A stretch of DNA of 64,000 bases. Source: Amycolatopsis azurea DSM 43854 (GTDB lineage: Bacteria; Actinomycetota; Actinomycetes; Mycobacteriales; Pseudonocardiaceae). A model generated the notes under the pieces. It was not told the origin of the DNA, ran no database searches, and saw only the letters and a program-made list of their open reading frames with translations. The stretch lies in contig NZ_MUXN01000001.1 of NCBI RefSeq assembly GCF_001995215.1, positions 371,672 through 435,671 of the forward strand, read 5' to 3'. Positions 50,305 to 59,509 of this stretch are shown piece by piece. Numbering within the stretch: position 1 is the stretch's first letter; the number at the start of each line of letters is the position of its first letter. The translations under genes and the position numbers were made by a program.

Positions 50305-50343
50305 CGCCGCATCTTCCTCTCCGTCGACTCGGTCGGTGCAGGT

Positions 50344-50391
50344 GGTCGTGAGTGGCGATTCGTGTTCTAACCCGAATCGCCACTCACGACC
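50344..50391. repeat. Palindrome, family C, in a divergent promoter
   Basis: GGTCGTGAGTGGCGATTCG (50344-50362) pairs perfectly with 50373-50391; the loop contains GTTCTAAC as in the other family C copies. It is 40 bases upstream of the tetR start, an unusual place for this family. Confidence 0.75.
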
Positions 50392-50436
50392 GCCTGGACC
50401 CACCCGCCAAGTCTCCTTGCTCGCTCACCCTTTTTA

Positions 50437-50452
50437 GAATACAGTCGTATCC
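50437..50452. promoter_or_regulatory. Probable TetR operator before the MFS gene
   Basis: GAATACAGTCGTATCC: arms GAATAC/GTATCC with one mismatch around AGTC. It lies 22 bases before the MFS GTG, in an AT-rich stretch (TTTTTAGAATAC) that could hold the -10 box. Confidence 0.5.
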
Positions 50453-50473
50453 GAAACGGGGGAGGTTTCTGGG

Positions 50474-51973
50474 GTGGACGAAGTCGCACAGAAAAAGCGG
50501 GCGGAGGAGAATCAGCTCGCCGCCGCGCTGACCAAGGGGCCGGCGGAGGTCCTCGATTTCCTCCTGCCGTTGTGGGTGGGGAGCCAGCTCGGCGCGTCGG
50601 CCGCCGAGGTCGGGGCGTTGACGGCGCTGGAGACGCTGGTGTCGTTCGTGGTCCGGCCGATCGCGGGTTCGCTGGCGGACCGGTTCGACCGGGGCCGGAT
50701 AGCGGCCGTCGGCGCAGTCCTCTATGGACTGTCCTTTGTGGTCTTCGCCGCGACACCGGGGATCGGGGTCGCGTACCTGGCGGCCGTTCTCGGCGGCGCG
50801 GGTGGCGCGCTGTTCTGGGTCGCGTTGCGGGCCCGCGTGGGGGAGGGCCTCGCGAGGGACGACGGCGCGTTCAGCAAGCTGTTCGCGGCCGAGGGCGGCG
50901 GCACGTGGATCGCGTTCGTGGTCGCGCTGACCGCGATCTCCTGGATCGACTACCGGGGCGTGTTCTGGCTCGGCGCGGCCGCCTGCGTGGTGGCCGCGGT
51001 GGTCTTGCTGAACGCGAAATCCGCGCCGGTCCGCGAGAAAGGCGCGCCGCGACTGCTGCAACTGGGCAGACGGATGCGCCCGATGCTCGCGCTCGTCGCG
51101 TTGACCGCGATGGCCGAGGCCGGGGTCGCCCTGCTGCTCCTGATGCACCTGCAACGCGGGCATCGGCTGGAACTCGGCGAGATCGCCGCGGTGTTCATTC
51201 CCGGCTTCATCGTGTACAGCCTGCTGCCGGACTACCTGCACGGCTTCGTCCGCAAGGTCGGCCGGACGCGGGTGCTCTCACTGGCGATGGTGGCGAGCGC
51301 GATCTTCGCCGCCGGTCTGTCGTTCGCGCCGAGCCCGGTGGTGCTCGCGATCATGTGGGTCCTGTCGGCGGCGGCGTTCGCGGCGGCCATCCCGGTGGAG
51401 CAGGCGGTGGTCGCCGAGGCGGCCGGGCTGAGCCTCGGCCGGGCCATGGGGATCTACGAGAGCGCGACGCTACTCGGAGCGACGGCCGGGGCCTTCCTGG
51501 CGGGGCAGCTCTACGGCTCGGACACCGGCTGGCGCGTCGCCTGCTTCGGCGCGGCGGCGCTCTTGATCTTCGGATCGTTCGTGGTCCGTGGCGCCGTACG
51601 GCGTGTCGGAGTTGCGGAGTTTCCCGTGGAACACCGAAAAACGGTGTCACAAAAGGAAAACCCGGCTCCCCGCATGATCGAGGAGAGTCCACAAGAGGCC
51701 GAATCGGTGACGGACGGGGCGAACAAGCGGGCGAACCCGCTCCGGAACTGGACGGTCCATGTCGCGGTGTACGTCCTCGCGCAGGCGGCGCTCGCGATGG
51801 CCGGTCACAGCTGGCCCGTCGAAGCCTTGTTCGGCGAGGCGCACGAGGCCGGCTGGTACTGGAACTGGAGTGGTCACTGGCTGTTGAACCTCGGCCGGAT
51901 CTGGACCTTCGTCCTGGTGATCGACACCGTGTGGACGATCGGCCGCGCGGTGCTGAAGAAACGGCCTTATTGA
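50474..51973 (+). CDS. MFS transporter with C-terminal two-helix extension
   Basis: A 499-residue protein. The first ~395 residues form a 12-helix MFS exporter (LWVGSQLGASAAEVGALTALETLVSFVVRPIAGSLADRFDRGR, motif A; IWFVLSAAAFAAAIPVEQAVVAEAAG-like second half). A charged linker (~395-424, ENPAPRMIEESPQEAESV) joins two further helices with a Trp-rich loop (WTVHVAVYVLAQAALAMAG ... HEAGWYWNWSGHWLLNLGRIW). The extension is unusual for MFS. The GTG at 50474 follows GGGGGAGG. Control by the divergent TetR is likely; the substrate is unknown. Confidence 0.82.
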   Translation: MDEVAQKKRAEENQLAAALTKGPAEVLDFLLPLWVGSQLGASAAEVGALTALETLVSFVVRPIAGSLADRFDRGRIAAVGAVLYGLSFVVFAATPGIGVAYLAAVLGGAGGALFWVALRARVGEGLARDDGAFSKLFAAEGGGTWIAFVVALTAISWIDYRGVFWLGAAACVVAAVVLLNAKSAPVREKGAPRLLQLGRRMRPMLALVALTAMAEAGVALLLLMHLQRGHRLELGEIAAVFIPGFIVYSLLPDYLHGFVRKVGRTRVLSLAMVASAIFAAGLSFAPSPVVLAIMWVLSAAAFAAAIPVEQAVVAEAAGLSLGRAMGIYESATLLGATAGAFLAGQLYGSDTGWRVACFGAAALLIFGSFVVRGAVRRVGVAEFPVEHRKTVSQKENPAPRMIEESPQEAESVTDGANKRANPLRNWTVHVAVYVLAQAALAMAGHSWPVEALFGEAHEAGWYWNWSGHWLLNLGRIWTFVLVIDTVWTIGRAVLKKRPY

Positions 51974-51977
51974 CAGG

Positions 51978-51993
51978 TTGTCTAACATGACAA
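51978..51993. promoter_or_regulatory. Probable TetR operator before ephD
   Basis: TTGTCTAACATGACAA: five-base arms TTGTC/GACAA around TAACAT, ending one base before the ATG region. TTGACA at 51970-51975 next to it may be a -35 box. The TetR gene at the end of the operon is the likely binder. Confidence 0.45.
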
Positions 51994-51994
51994 T

Positions 51995-53701
51995 ATGTCT
52001 CATACGTGGGTGACGGCCAGCGACGGTGTCCGCCTCTCGGTCCGGGTGACCGGTGTCGACGACGCGCCCACGGTGGTGCTCGTCCACGGTTACCCGGACA
52101 ACGGCTCCATGTGGGACGGCATCGCCGCCCTGCTGGAACGTCGCTACCGGGTCGTCGTCTACGACGTCCGGGGCGCGGGCCGCTCGGACAAGCCTTCGGG
52201 ACGCGGGTCCTACAAACTGGACCGGTTGTCCGAAGACCTCGCCGCGGTCGTCGACGAGGTCCAGCCCGAGGGCAAGGTCCACCTGCTCGCGCACGACTGG
52301 GGCTCCATCCAGACCTGGCATTCGGTCACCGGCGAGAGGCTGCGCGGACGGCTCGCGTCGTTCACGTCGATCTCCGGGCCGAGCCTCGATCACGCGGGCG
52401 CGTGGTTCCGCGCGCAGGTGCGCCCGAGCCCGAAACGGCTCAAGAACGCGCTCGTCCAGGGAGCGCACTCGACCTACATCCTCGGCTTCCAGATCCCCCT
52501 GATCCCGCAGCTGCTGTGGCGCACCGGGGCGATGGGCGCGCTGATCGGCCGGATGGACCCGGCGGCCGCCGCGCCGTCCACTTCGGACGGCCTGTACGGG
52601 CTCAACCTGTACCGCGCCAACATGTTCACCCGCCTCTCCCGGCCGAGGCCGCGTAACGCCGAGATCCCGGTGCAGGTGCTCGCGCCCACCGGCGACAAGT
52701 TCGTCACCACACCGCTGCAGACCGAGATCGGGCGCTGGGCGCCGGACCTCCGCGTCCGCCGGATCGTCGGCACGCACTGGGTGGTCCGCGAGAAGCCCCA
52801 GGTGATCGCCGACGCCACCGCCGAGCTGATCGACCACGTCGAAGGCGGTGAAGAGAGCCGCGCGCTCAAACAAGCCCGCACGGGCGGGTTCGCGCACAAG
52901 CTCATCCTGATCACCGGCGCGGGCAGCGGGATCGGCCGCGCGACGGCGCTCGCGTTCGCGGACCGGGGTGCCGACCTCGTCATCACCGACATCAACGGCT
53001 CCGCCGCCGCGGACACCGCGAAACTCCTGCGGGACAAGGGCGCCACCGTCGGCGAGTACACAGTGGACTCCTCCGACGCCGAAGCGGTCGAGAAGTTCGC
53101 CCAGCAGGTCAAGGAGGAGTTCGGCGTCCCGGACATCGTCGTCAACAACGCGGGGATCGGCCTGTCCGGCCCGTTCCTCGACACGACGGTCAAGGACTGG
53201 GAACGCCTCATCGACGTGAACCTGTGGGGCGTCATCCACGGCTGCCGCGTCTTCGCCGAGCAGATGCGCGAGCGGGCCGAAGGCGGCCAGATCGTCAACG
53301 TCGCCTCGGCGGCCGCCTATCTGCCGTCGAAGATCCTTTCCGCCTACGCCACCACGAAATCCGCCGTGCTCACCCTGAGCGTGTGCCTGCGGGCCGAGCT
53401 CGCCGCCGAGAACATCGGTGTGACCGCGATCTGCCCCGGCATCGTGAACACCAACATCACCAGCACCACCCGGTTCGTCGGCGTCGACGACGTCGAGCAG
53501 AAACGGCGCCAGAAGTCGAGCAGCAAGCTGTACGCGAAACGCGGTTTCGGTCCGGAGCGGGTCGCGCGCGACATCCTGCGCGCGGTCGAGAAGGACAAGG
53601 CGATCCAGCCGTCGACCCCGGAGGCGAAGGCCGCGCTCGTCCTCTCCCGGCTCACCCCCGGCCTGCTGCGGGCCGCGGCGAAGCTGGACGTCACCCCGTG
53701 A
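51995..53701 (+). CDS. ephD: EphD-like bifunctional alpha/beta hydrolase - SDR protein
   Basis: A 568-residue fusion. The epoxide hydrolase-type domain (1-~285) has VLVHGYPDNGSMWD and nucleophile Asp101 in LLAHDWGSIQ; the classical SDR domain (~300-568) has LILITGAGSGIGRATALAF, VVNNAGIGLSG, catalytic Ser in VASAAAYLPS and YATTKSAVLTLS. The same domain order is found in mycobacterial EphD (Rv2214c, ~592 residues), linked to mycolic-acid and envelope lipid metabolism. The ATG at 51995 lacks a ribosome-binding site, which fits a leaderless transcript. The stop overlaps the TetR start (GTGA), so they form one operon. Confidence 0.88.
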   Translation: MSHTWVTASDGVRLSVRVTGVDDAPTVVLVHGYPDNGSMWDGIAALLERRYRVVVYDVRGAGRSDKPSGRGSYKLDRLSEDLAAVVDEVQPEGKVHLLAHDWGSIQTWHSVTGERLRGRLASFTSISGPSLDHAGAWFRAQVRPSPKRLKNALVQGAHSTYILGFQIPLIPQLLWRTGAMGALIGRMDPAAAAPSTSDGLYGLNLYRANMFTRLSRPRPRNAEIPVQVLAPTGDKFVTTPLQTEIGRWAPDLRVRRIVGTHWVVREKPQVIADATAELIDHVEGGEESRALKQARTGGFAHKLILITGAGSGIGRATALAFADRGADLVITDINGSAAADTAKLLRDKGATVGEYTVDSSDAEAVEKFAQQVKEEFGVPDIVVNNAGIGLSGPFLDTTVKDWERLIDVNLWGVIHGCRVFAEQMRERAEGGQIVNVASAAAYLPSKILSAYATTKSAVLTLSVCLRAELAAENIGVTAICPGIVNTNITSTTRFVGVDDVEQKRRQKSSSKLYAKRGFGPERVARDILRAVEKDKAIQPSTPEAKAALVLSRLTPGLLRAAAKLDVTP

Positions 53702-54315
53702 CCTCCGCCAGACGTCCTCGCCGGATGTCGCCAGAAGCGCGCCGGGACGACCTGATCCGCGCCGCGCTGGACCTGTTCGGCTCCCGCGCGCCCGAACTCG
53801 TCACGGTGGACGACATCATCGCCCGCGCCGAGGTCTCGCGGCCGCTGTTCTACCGGTACTTCTCGAGCCTGCGGGAACTCCAGGTCGAGGCGCTGAAGAC
53901 GGTCACCGAAGGGCTCATCGACGGCCTGGCCGGACTGGAGGAGGGCCCGCCCGAAACCCGGCTGCGGGCCGCCGTCCGCGGGCTGATCGACGTCGCCGAC
54001 CATTACCGCGCGGGGTATGTCGCGTTGCTGCGCAGCGGTTCGGTGATCGCGACCTCGGAGACGGACGCGGCGATCGACGAGGTCCGCAACCGTGCCGTCG
54101 AGCTCATCCTCGGCGCGCTGGGCGTGCCGGAGCCGCCACCGATGCTCCTGCTGACCTTGCGCTGCTGGACCGCCGTGGTCGAGGGCGCGCTGCTGAGCTG
54201 GCTTCAGGAACGGGCGGTGCCGCGCGAGGTGCTCGACGGCTGGCTGGTCGACCAGCTGACGGCCATGCTCTCGGCGACCGCGCGTCACGATTCTTCGGTC
54301 CCGCAAATGCGGTGA
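53698..54315 (+). CDS. TetR family regulator cotranscribed with ephD
   Basis: A 205-residue regulator with a basic lead (VTSARRPRRMSPEARR), helix-turn-helix ~35-70 (APELVTVDDIIARAEVSRPLFYRYFSSLRELQ) and a C-terminal domain. GTG 53698 overlaps the ephD stop (GTGA). Because it is in the ephD operon and a palindrome lies at the ephD promoter, feedback control of the operon by a lipid-like ligand is plausible. Its TGA stop is within the following palindrome. Confidence 0.86.
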   Translation: MTSARRPRRMSPEARRDDLIRAALDLFGSRAPELVTVDDIIARAEVSRPLFYRYFSSLRELQVEALKTVTEGLIDGLAGLEEGPPETRLRAAVRGLIDVADHYRAGYVALLRSGSVIATSETDAAIDEVRNRAVELILGALGVPEPPPMLLLTLRCWTAVVEGALLSWLQERAVPREVLDGWLVDQLTAMLSATARHDSSVPQMR

Positions 54316-54358
54316 AAGGTCCTTTCCCCGCGGAATTCGCGGGGAAAGGACCTTTCAC
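54312..54358. terminator. Palindrome carrying the TetR stop codon
   Basis: GTGAAAGGTCCTTTCCCCGC... (54312-54332) pairs perfectly over 21 bases with 54338-54358, centred on GAATTC. It includes the TGA (54313-54315) and ends eight bases before the convergent citrate synthase stop. Confidence 0.75.
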
Positions 54359-54366
54359 GACGCGTT

Positions 54367-55518
54367 TCAGGACTGCTTGGCGACCAGGTCCCAGCCTTCG
54401 ACGTCCTCCGGCTTGCGCGGCTCCGGCCCGACGTACTTGGCCGAGGGCCGCACGAGGCGCCCGGTCTTCTTCTGCTCCAGGATGTGCGCGGCCCAGCCGG
54501 CGGTGCGCGCCGAGCTGAACATCGCGGGCATCATGTGCGGCGGAACCTGGGCGAAGTCCAGGATCACGGCCGCCCAGAACTCGACGTTGGTCTCGATCGG
54601 GTGATCCGGACGCCGTTCGCGCAGCTCCTTCAGTGCCACCTGCTCCAGCTCCGCGGCCGCCTCGTAGCGCGACGCGCCGAGCTCCTGGCAGGTGCGGCGC
54701 AGCACGCGCGCCCGTGGGTCCTCCGCGCGGTAAACGCGGTGCCCGAAGCCCATCATCCGTTCCTTGCGGTCCAGGATGCCCTTGACCAGGCCGACCGCGT
54801 CACCGGTCTTCTCGACCTCTTCGATCATCGGCAGCACCCGCGCCGGCGCGCCGCCGTGCAGCGGACCGGACATGGCGCCGATCGCGCCGGACAGCGCCGC
54901 GGCGACGTCGGCGCCGGTCGAGGCGATGACCCGGGCGGTGAAGGTCGAGGCGTTGAGACCGTGTTCGGCGGCCGAGACCCAGTAGGCGTCGATGGCCTTG
55001 ACGTGGGCGGGGTCGGGCTCGCCGCGCCAGCGGACCATGAACCGCTCGGTGATCGAAGCGGCCTCGTCGACCCGGGTCTGGGGGACGGCGGGCTGCCCGA
55101 TGCCGCGCGCGGACTGGGCGACGTAGGAAAGCGCCATCACCGAGGCGCGGGCCAGCTGGTCGCGGGCCTCGTCGTCGCTGATGTCGAGCAGCGGCCGGTA
55201 ACCCCAGATGGGGGCGAGCATGGCCAGTGCGGCCTGGACGTCGACCCGGACGTCACCGGTGTGCACCGGCAGCGGGAACGGCTCGGCGGGCGGTAGCCCG
55301 TGGCCGAACCGGCTGTCGACGAGAAGGCCCCAGACGTCACCGAAGGTCACCTTGCCGGCGAGATCCTCGATGTCGACACCGCGATAGCGCAGCGCGCCAC
55401 CGTCACGGTCGGGCTCGGCGATTTCGGTCTTGAAGGCGACCACGCCCTCGAGACCGGGTCGGAAACCGTCGTCGACCTGGTCGGACGGTTGATTGGTGCT
55501 GATCGTGGAGGTACTCAC
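54367..55518 (-). CDS. Citrate synthase, bacterial type 2 (CitA-like)
   Basis: A 383-residue enzyme condensing acetyl-CoA and oxaloacetate. Catalytic residues are His221 (GPLHGGAP), His260 (MGFGHRVYRAEDPR) and Asp321 (VILDFAQVP); the small size and KTGRLVRPSAKYVGP near the C-terminus match the Gram-positive dimeric group, which includes methylcitrate synthases. By recollection, Rv0889c (citA) is the closest mycobacterial relative; methylcitrate activity cannot be excluded. GTG 55518 follows AAAGG; the longer frame to 55626 is rejected because it enters the urease promoter region. Divergent from the urease operon. Confidence 0.92.
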   Translation of the reverse strand: MSTSTISTNQPSDQVDDGFRPGLEGVVAFKTEIAEPDRDGGALRYRGVDIEDLAGKVTFGDVWGLLVDSRFGHGLPPAEPFPLPVHTGDVRVDVQAALAMLAPIWGYRPLLDISDDEARDQLARASVMALSYVAQSARGIGQPAVPQTRVDEAASITERFMVRWRGEPDPAHVKAIDAYWVSAAEHGLNASTFTARVIASTGADVAAALSGAIGAMSGPLHGGAPARVLPMIEEVEKTGDAVGLVKGILDRKERMMGFGHRVYRAEDPRARVLRRTCQELGASRYEAAAELEQVALKELRERRPDHPIETNVEFWAAVILDFAQVPPHMMPAMFSSARTAGWAAHILEQKKTGRLVRPSAKYVGPEPRKPEDVEGWDLVAKQS

Positions 55519-55809
55519 TGTGGTGAAACCTTTCGATGCGCATTCCCCGGCTTTGTGTTCATGCGTGGACGGGACATACGCGGCGAAGGCGCGCCTCATC
55601 GCACGGATGGACAAACTTTGCTCCACGTCGGGTCCAGGGGCAATCGAAAGATGTGGTGGTTTCGGTCACGATTACGAGAACGATTCAGTGAAAACGGCCT
55701 TCGTACGCGAAGAGTTACGGCGACGTTCACTTTGCGTGTACCGGTCGCCGAGGTAAATCCTGTGTTTCGAGAACCGGCGCCGGGCGGTTTCCGGTGATAC
55801 ACCTTTCTC
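55519..55809. promoter_or_regulatory. Divergent promoter region citrate synthase / urease, GlnR-like half sites
   Basis: These 291 bases hold no gene. At 55665-55695 GTCAC, GAGAAC and GTGAAAAC occur at ~11-12 base intervals, resembling the a/b half-site rhythm of GlnR boxes, though spacing is one base off. Urease in actinobacteria is often GlnR-controlled, so this is suggestive only. Confidence 0.3.
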
Positions 55810-56112
55810 ATGCACCTGAGCCCCCAGGAGCGGGACAAACTGCTCATCCACGTCGCGGCGGACGTAGCTCGCAAACGCCTGGAACGCGGGGTCCTGCTGA
55901 ACTACCCCGAGGCGGTCGCGCTGATCACCGACCACGTCCTCGAAGGCGCCCGTGACGGCCGGACGGTGAGCGAGCTCGTGGCGAGCGGGCGTTCCGTCCT
56001 CTCGCGGGCGCAGGTGCAGGACGGTATCCCGGAAATGGTGGATTCCGTGCAGGTCGAAGCCACTTTCCCGGACGGCACGAAGCTCGTCACCGTGCACGGT
56101 CCGATCGTCTAG
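55810..56112 (+). CDS. ureA: Urease gamma subunit
   Basis: A 100-residue subunit: [46 protein letters not shown] and [28 protein letters not shown] end are characteristic. It packs with UreB and UreC to form the (alpha-beta-gamma)3 enzyme that hydrolyses urea to ammonia and carbamate. It is first in a six-gene operon; the next gene starts 11 bases later. Length is normal. Confidence 0.97.
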   Translation: MHLSPQERDKLLIHVAADVARKRLERGVLLNYPEAVALITDHVLEGARDGRTVSELVASGRSVLSRAQVQDGIPEMVDSVQVEATFPDGTKLVTVHGPIV

Positions 56113-56123
56113 GAAGGCCGCCA

Positions 56124-56417
56124 GTGCGACCAGGAGAGATCATCACCGGCGACGGACCGATCGAGCTGAATCCCGGCAGGCCGCGGGTCCGGCTGCTCGT
56201 GCGGAACCTCGGCGACCGGCCCGTCCAGGTGGGTTCGCACTACCATTTCGCGGCGGTCAATCCCGGACTCGAATTCGACCGCGAGGCCGCGCGGGGGCAT
56301 CGGCTCGACGTGCCGGCGGGAACTTCGGTGCGATTCGAGCCGGGCGTCGAACGCGAAGTCGACCTCGTCCCGCTGGCCGGGAACCGCACGGTGCCCGGAT
56401 TGCGCAAGGAGTCCTGA
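56124..56417 (+). CDS. ureB: Urease beta subunit
   Basis: A 97-residue subunit. [46 protein letters not shown] and [21 protein letters not shown] are the family blocks. The GTG at 56124 follows AGGAAGG. Its last A is the first base of the ureC ATG (TGATG), so translation is coupled. Confidence 0.97.
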   Translation: MRPGEIITGDGPIELNPGRPRVRLLVRNLGDRPVQVGSHYHFAAVNPGLEFDREAARGHRLDVPAGTSVRFEPGVEREVDLVPLAGNRTVPGLRKES

Positions 56418-58138
56418 TGCCGTCGATCGATCGCGAGCGGTACGCCGAACTTTTCGGCCCGACGACCGGCGACAGAATCCGCCTCGCGGACACGGATCTG
56501 CTCATCGAAGTCACCGAAGACCGCAGCATGGGGCCGTCCGGCAGCGGCGACGAGGTGCTGTTCGGCGGCGGCAAGGTGATCCGCGAATCCATGGGCCAGG
56601 GGATGGCGACCCGGGCCGAAGGCGCGCCCGACCTGATCATCACCGGCGTGGTGATCCTGGACCACTGGGGGATCGTCAAGGCCGACGTCGGGGTCCGCGA
56701 CGGCCGGATCGTCGGCATCGGCAAGGCGGGCAACCCGGACACGATGGACGGCGTGGACCCGGCGCTGGTCGTCGGCCCGTCCACGGAAGTGCTGTCCGGC
56801 AACGGGAAGATCCTGACCGCGGGCGGGATCGACTGCCACGTCCACTTCATCTGCCCGCAGCTGACCGGCACCGCGCTGGCGTCCGGGCTGACCACGCTGG
56901 TCGGCGGCGGGACCGGGCCGGTCGAGGGCAGCAAGGCCACCACCGTCACGCCCGGCGCCTGGAATCTCGGCCGGATGCTGCGCGCGATGGACGGCCAGCC
57001 GGTCAACGTCCTGTTGCTGGGCAAGGGGAACACCGTGCGGCACGAGGCGCTGCGCGAGCAGCTCGCCGCCGGCGCGGGCGGGTTCAAACTGCACGAGGAC
57101 TGGGGCAGCACCCCGGCGGCGATCGACGCCTGTCTCACCGTGGCCGACGAATCCGGTGTCCAGGTGGCGATCCACACCGACACGCTGAACGAGGCCGGGT
57201 TCCTGGAGTCCACTGTGGACGCCATCGGGGGCCGCTCGATCAACGCGTACCACACCGAAGGCGCGGGCGGCGGGCACGCGCCGGACATCATCCAGGTCGC
57301 CGGGCTGCCCAACATCCTGCCGTCGTCGACGAACCCGACGCGCCCGCACACCGCGAACACCCTCGACGAGCACCTGGACATGCTCGTCGTCTGCCATCAC
57401 CTGAACCCGTCCGTGCCCGAGGACCTGGCGTTCGCCGAAAGCCGGATCCGGCCGACGACCATCGCGGCCGAGGACGTCCTGCACGACCTCGGCGCGATCT
57501 CCATGATGAGCTCGGATGCGCAGGCGATGGGCCGGATCGGCGAGGTGATCATCCGGACCTGGCAGACCGCGCACGTGATGAAACGGCGGCGCGGCGCCTT
57601 GCCGGGCGACGGTGCCGCCGACAATTTGCGGGCTCGTCGCTATGTCGCCAAATACACCATCAACCCGGCGATCGCGCACGGGATGGACCGCGAGATCGGC
57701 TCGGTGGAGGTCGGGAAACTCGCGGATCTCGTGCTGTGGGAACCGAAGTTCTTCGGTGTCCGGCCGCATGTCGTGCTCAAGGGCGGCTTCCCCGCGTGGG
57801 CGGCGATGGGCGACGCGAACGCGTCCATCCCGACGCCGCAGCCGGTGCTGGCGCGGCCGATGTTCGGCGCCGACCCGGCGGTCGCGGCCGCGAGCAGCTT
57901 CCACTTCGTCGCACCGGAAGCCATCGAGAACGGGGTGGCGGAACGGTTCGGCATCGCGCGTGAGCTCGTGCCGATCGCGAACACCCGCTCCCGCGGCAAG
58001 GCCGACATGGTGCTCAACGACGCCACGCCGGACATCCGGGTGGAGCCGGACAGTTTCGCCGTGCACGTCGACGGTGAGCTGATCGAGCCTCGCCCGGTGA
58101 CCGAACTGCCCATGGCGCAACGGTACTTCTTGTTCTGA
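56417..58138 (+). CDS. ureC: Urease alpha (catalytic) subunit
   Basis: A 573-residue nickel enzyme. All active-site residues are present: His141 and His143 (DCHVHFICP), Lys224 ([10 protein letters not shown], to be carbamylated), His253 (AIHTDTLNE), His279 ([15 protein letters not shown]), Cys326 on the flap (VCHHLN) and Asp367 ([11 protein letters not shown]). Numbering is Klebsiella UreC plus seven. The N-terminus reads [23 protein letters not shown], the C-terminus [11 protein letters not shown], both complete. The enzyme is cytoplasmic. The stop overlaps the ureF ATG (TGATG). Confidence 0.98.
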   Translation: MPSIDRERYAELFGPTTGDRIRLADTDLLIEVTEDRSMGPSGSGDEVLFGGGKVIRESMGQGMATRAEGAPDLIITGVVILDHWGIVKADVGVRDGRIVGIGKAGNPDTMDGVDPALVVGPSTEVLSGNGKILTAGGIDCHVHFICPQLTGTALASGLTTLVGGGTGPVEGSKATTVTPGAWNLGRMLRAMDGQPVNVLLLGKGNTVRHEALREQLAAGAGGFKLHEDWGSTPAAIDACLTVADESGVQVAIHTDTLNEAGFLESTVDAIGGRSINAYHTEGAGGGHAPDIIQVAGLPNILPSSTNPTRPHTANTLDEHLDMLVVCHHLNPSVPEDLAFAESRIRPTTIAAEDVLHDLGAISMMSSDAQAMGRIGEVIIRTWQTAHVMKRRRGALPGDGAADNLRARRYVAKYTINPAIAHGMDREIGSVEVGKLADLVLWEPKFFGVRPHVVLKGGFPAWAAMGDANASIPTPQPVLARPMFGADPAVAAASSFHFVAPEAIENGVAERFGIARELVPIANTRSRGKADMVLNDATPDIRVEPDSFAVHVDGELIEPRPVTELPMAQRYFLF

Positions 58139-58812
58139 TGGATCTTTCCGCGGTCATCTTGGCCGACTCCAGGTTCCCCGGGGGCGGGCACGTCCATTCG
58201 GGCGGGCTCGAAGAGGCCGTCACCCGGAAGCTGATCACCCACGAACGCGATCTGCCGGGGTTCCTCTCCGGACGTCTGCGGACGGCGGGTGCGCTGGCAG
58301 CGGTGTTCGCCGCGGCGTCCGCGCACGCGGCCGCGCGGGGAGTCCGAAATGGACACTGGCGGCGGCTCGACCTCGAACTCGACGCCAGGACACCGTCGCT
58401 CGCGCAGCGGGAGGCGTCCCGCGCGCAAGGGCGGGGGACGGCGAGGGCGGGCAAGGCGGCGTGGCCGTCGCCGATGCTTTCCGGTCTGCTGAAGGAAACC
58501 CCGCGCCCGCATCATCCGGTGATCGTCGGCGCGCTGATCGGGGTGCCCTTCGACGCGGCGATGGCTGTCGCGTACCTGGCGATCAGCGGTCCGGCGAGCG
58601 CGGCGGTGCGGCTGCTCGGGCTCGACCCGTTCGCCGTCAACGGCGTCGTGGCCCGTCTCGCGGAAGAAGTCCGGGAGGTTTCCCTGCGCGCGGCCGAGGT
58701 CGCGGGGGACGACCCGGCGGAACTCCCGGCGCCGGGATCTCCGGCGCTCGATCTGTTCGCCGAGGCACACGCCCGGCACCACAAGGAAGAGGTGCGTCTC
58801 TTTGCCAGTTGA
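58138..58812 (+). CDS. ureF: Urease accessory protein UreF
   Basis: A 224-residue helical protein that forms the UreD-UreF-UreG activation complex. [19 protein letters not shown] at the start and a helix with [22 protein letters not shown] are typical. The divergent actinobacterial C-terminus ends in a charged [20 protein letters not shown] 58138 overlaps ureC. Its end overlaps the ureG start by 11 bases. Confidence 0.92.
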   Translation: MDLSAVILADSRFPGGGHVHSGGLEEAVTRKLITHERDLPGFLSGRLRTAGALAAVFAAASAHAAARGVRNGHWRRLDLELDARTPSLAQREASRAQGRGTARAGKAAWPSPMLSGLLKETPRPHHPVIVGALIGVPFDAAMAVAYLAISGPASAAVRLLGLDPFAVNGVVARLAEEVREVSLRAAEVAGDDPAELPAPGSPALDLFAEAHARHHKEEVRLFAS

Positions 58813-59509
58813 GCACGGTCACGGACATGGTCACGTCCACCCGGTCAACTTCGACCCGACCGCCGCCGAACCCGATCATTACGACCAGGCGCCGACCACG
58901 GGTCGCGCGTACCGGATCGGCATCGGCGGACCGGTGGGCAGCGGGAAGACCGCGCTCACCGCGGCGCTCTGCCGGGCGCTGGGCGACGAGGTGAACCTCG
59001 CCGTCGTCACCAACGACATCTACACCACCGAGGACGCCGACTTCCTGCGCAAGGCCGGGGTGCTCGACCCGGAGCGGATCGAGGCCGTGCAGACCGGCGC
59101 GTGCCCGCACACCGCGATCCGCGACGACATCACCGCGAACCTCGACGCGGTCGAACGGCTTGAGGACCGGTTCCCCGGGCTGGACCTGGTGATCATCGAA
59201 AGTGGCGGGGACAACCTCACCGCGGTGTTCAGCCGGGGGCTCGCCGACAGCCAGGTCTTCGTGGTCGACGTCGCGGGCGGTGACAAGGTGCCGCGCAAGG
59301 GCGGGCCGGGTGTGACGACGGCGGATCTGCTGGTGATCAACAAGATCGACATCGCGCACCTGGTCAATGCGGACATGGACGTGATGACCTCGGACGCGCA
59401 CCGGATGCGCGGCGAGCTTCCGGTGATCACGCAGTCCCTTGTGGACACCCCGAACGCGCCCGCGGTCGCGGACTGGGTCCGCTCACTGCTCCCGGTCACC
59501 GCGGGGTGA
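58802..59509 (+). CDS. ureG: Urease accessory GTPase UreG with His-rich N-terminus
   Basis: A 235-residue GTPase that drives nickel delivery. The P-loop is [11 protein letters not shown] (residues ~42-52). The Ni/Zn motif Cys-Pro-His is in [32 protein letters not shown] and [10 protein letters not shown] follow. The N-terminus is [13 protein letters not shown], five alternating histidines that can hold nickel, and no ureE is present in the operon. The start is TTG at 58802, inside ureF; no other start gives a complete N-terminal part. The stop overlaps the ureD start. Confidence 0.95.
   Translation: MPVEHGHGHGHVHPVNFDPTAAEPDHYDQAPTTGRAYRIGIGGPVGSGKTALTAALCRALGDEVNLAVVTNDIYTTEDADFLRKAGVLDPERIEAVQTGACPHTAIRDDITANLDAVERLEDRFPGLDLVIIESGGDNLTAVFSRGLADSQVFVVDVAGGDKVPRKGGPGVTTADLLVINKIDIAHLVNADMDVMTSDAHRMRGELPVITQSLVDTPNAPAVADWVRSLLPVTAG

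Noticed and set aside
56240..58120. A 626-residue minus-strand frame opposite ureC
   Set aside because: It is exactly antisense to ureC, which has every active-site residue; composition is typical of a shadow.
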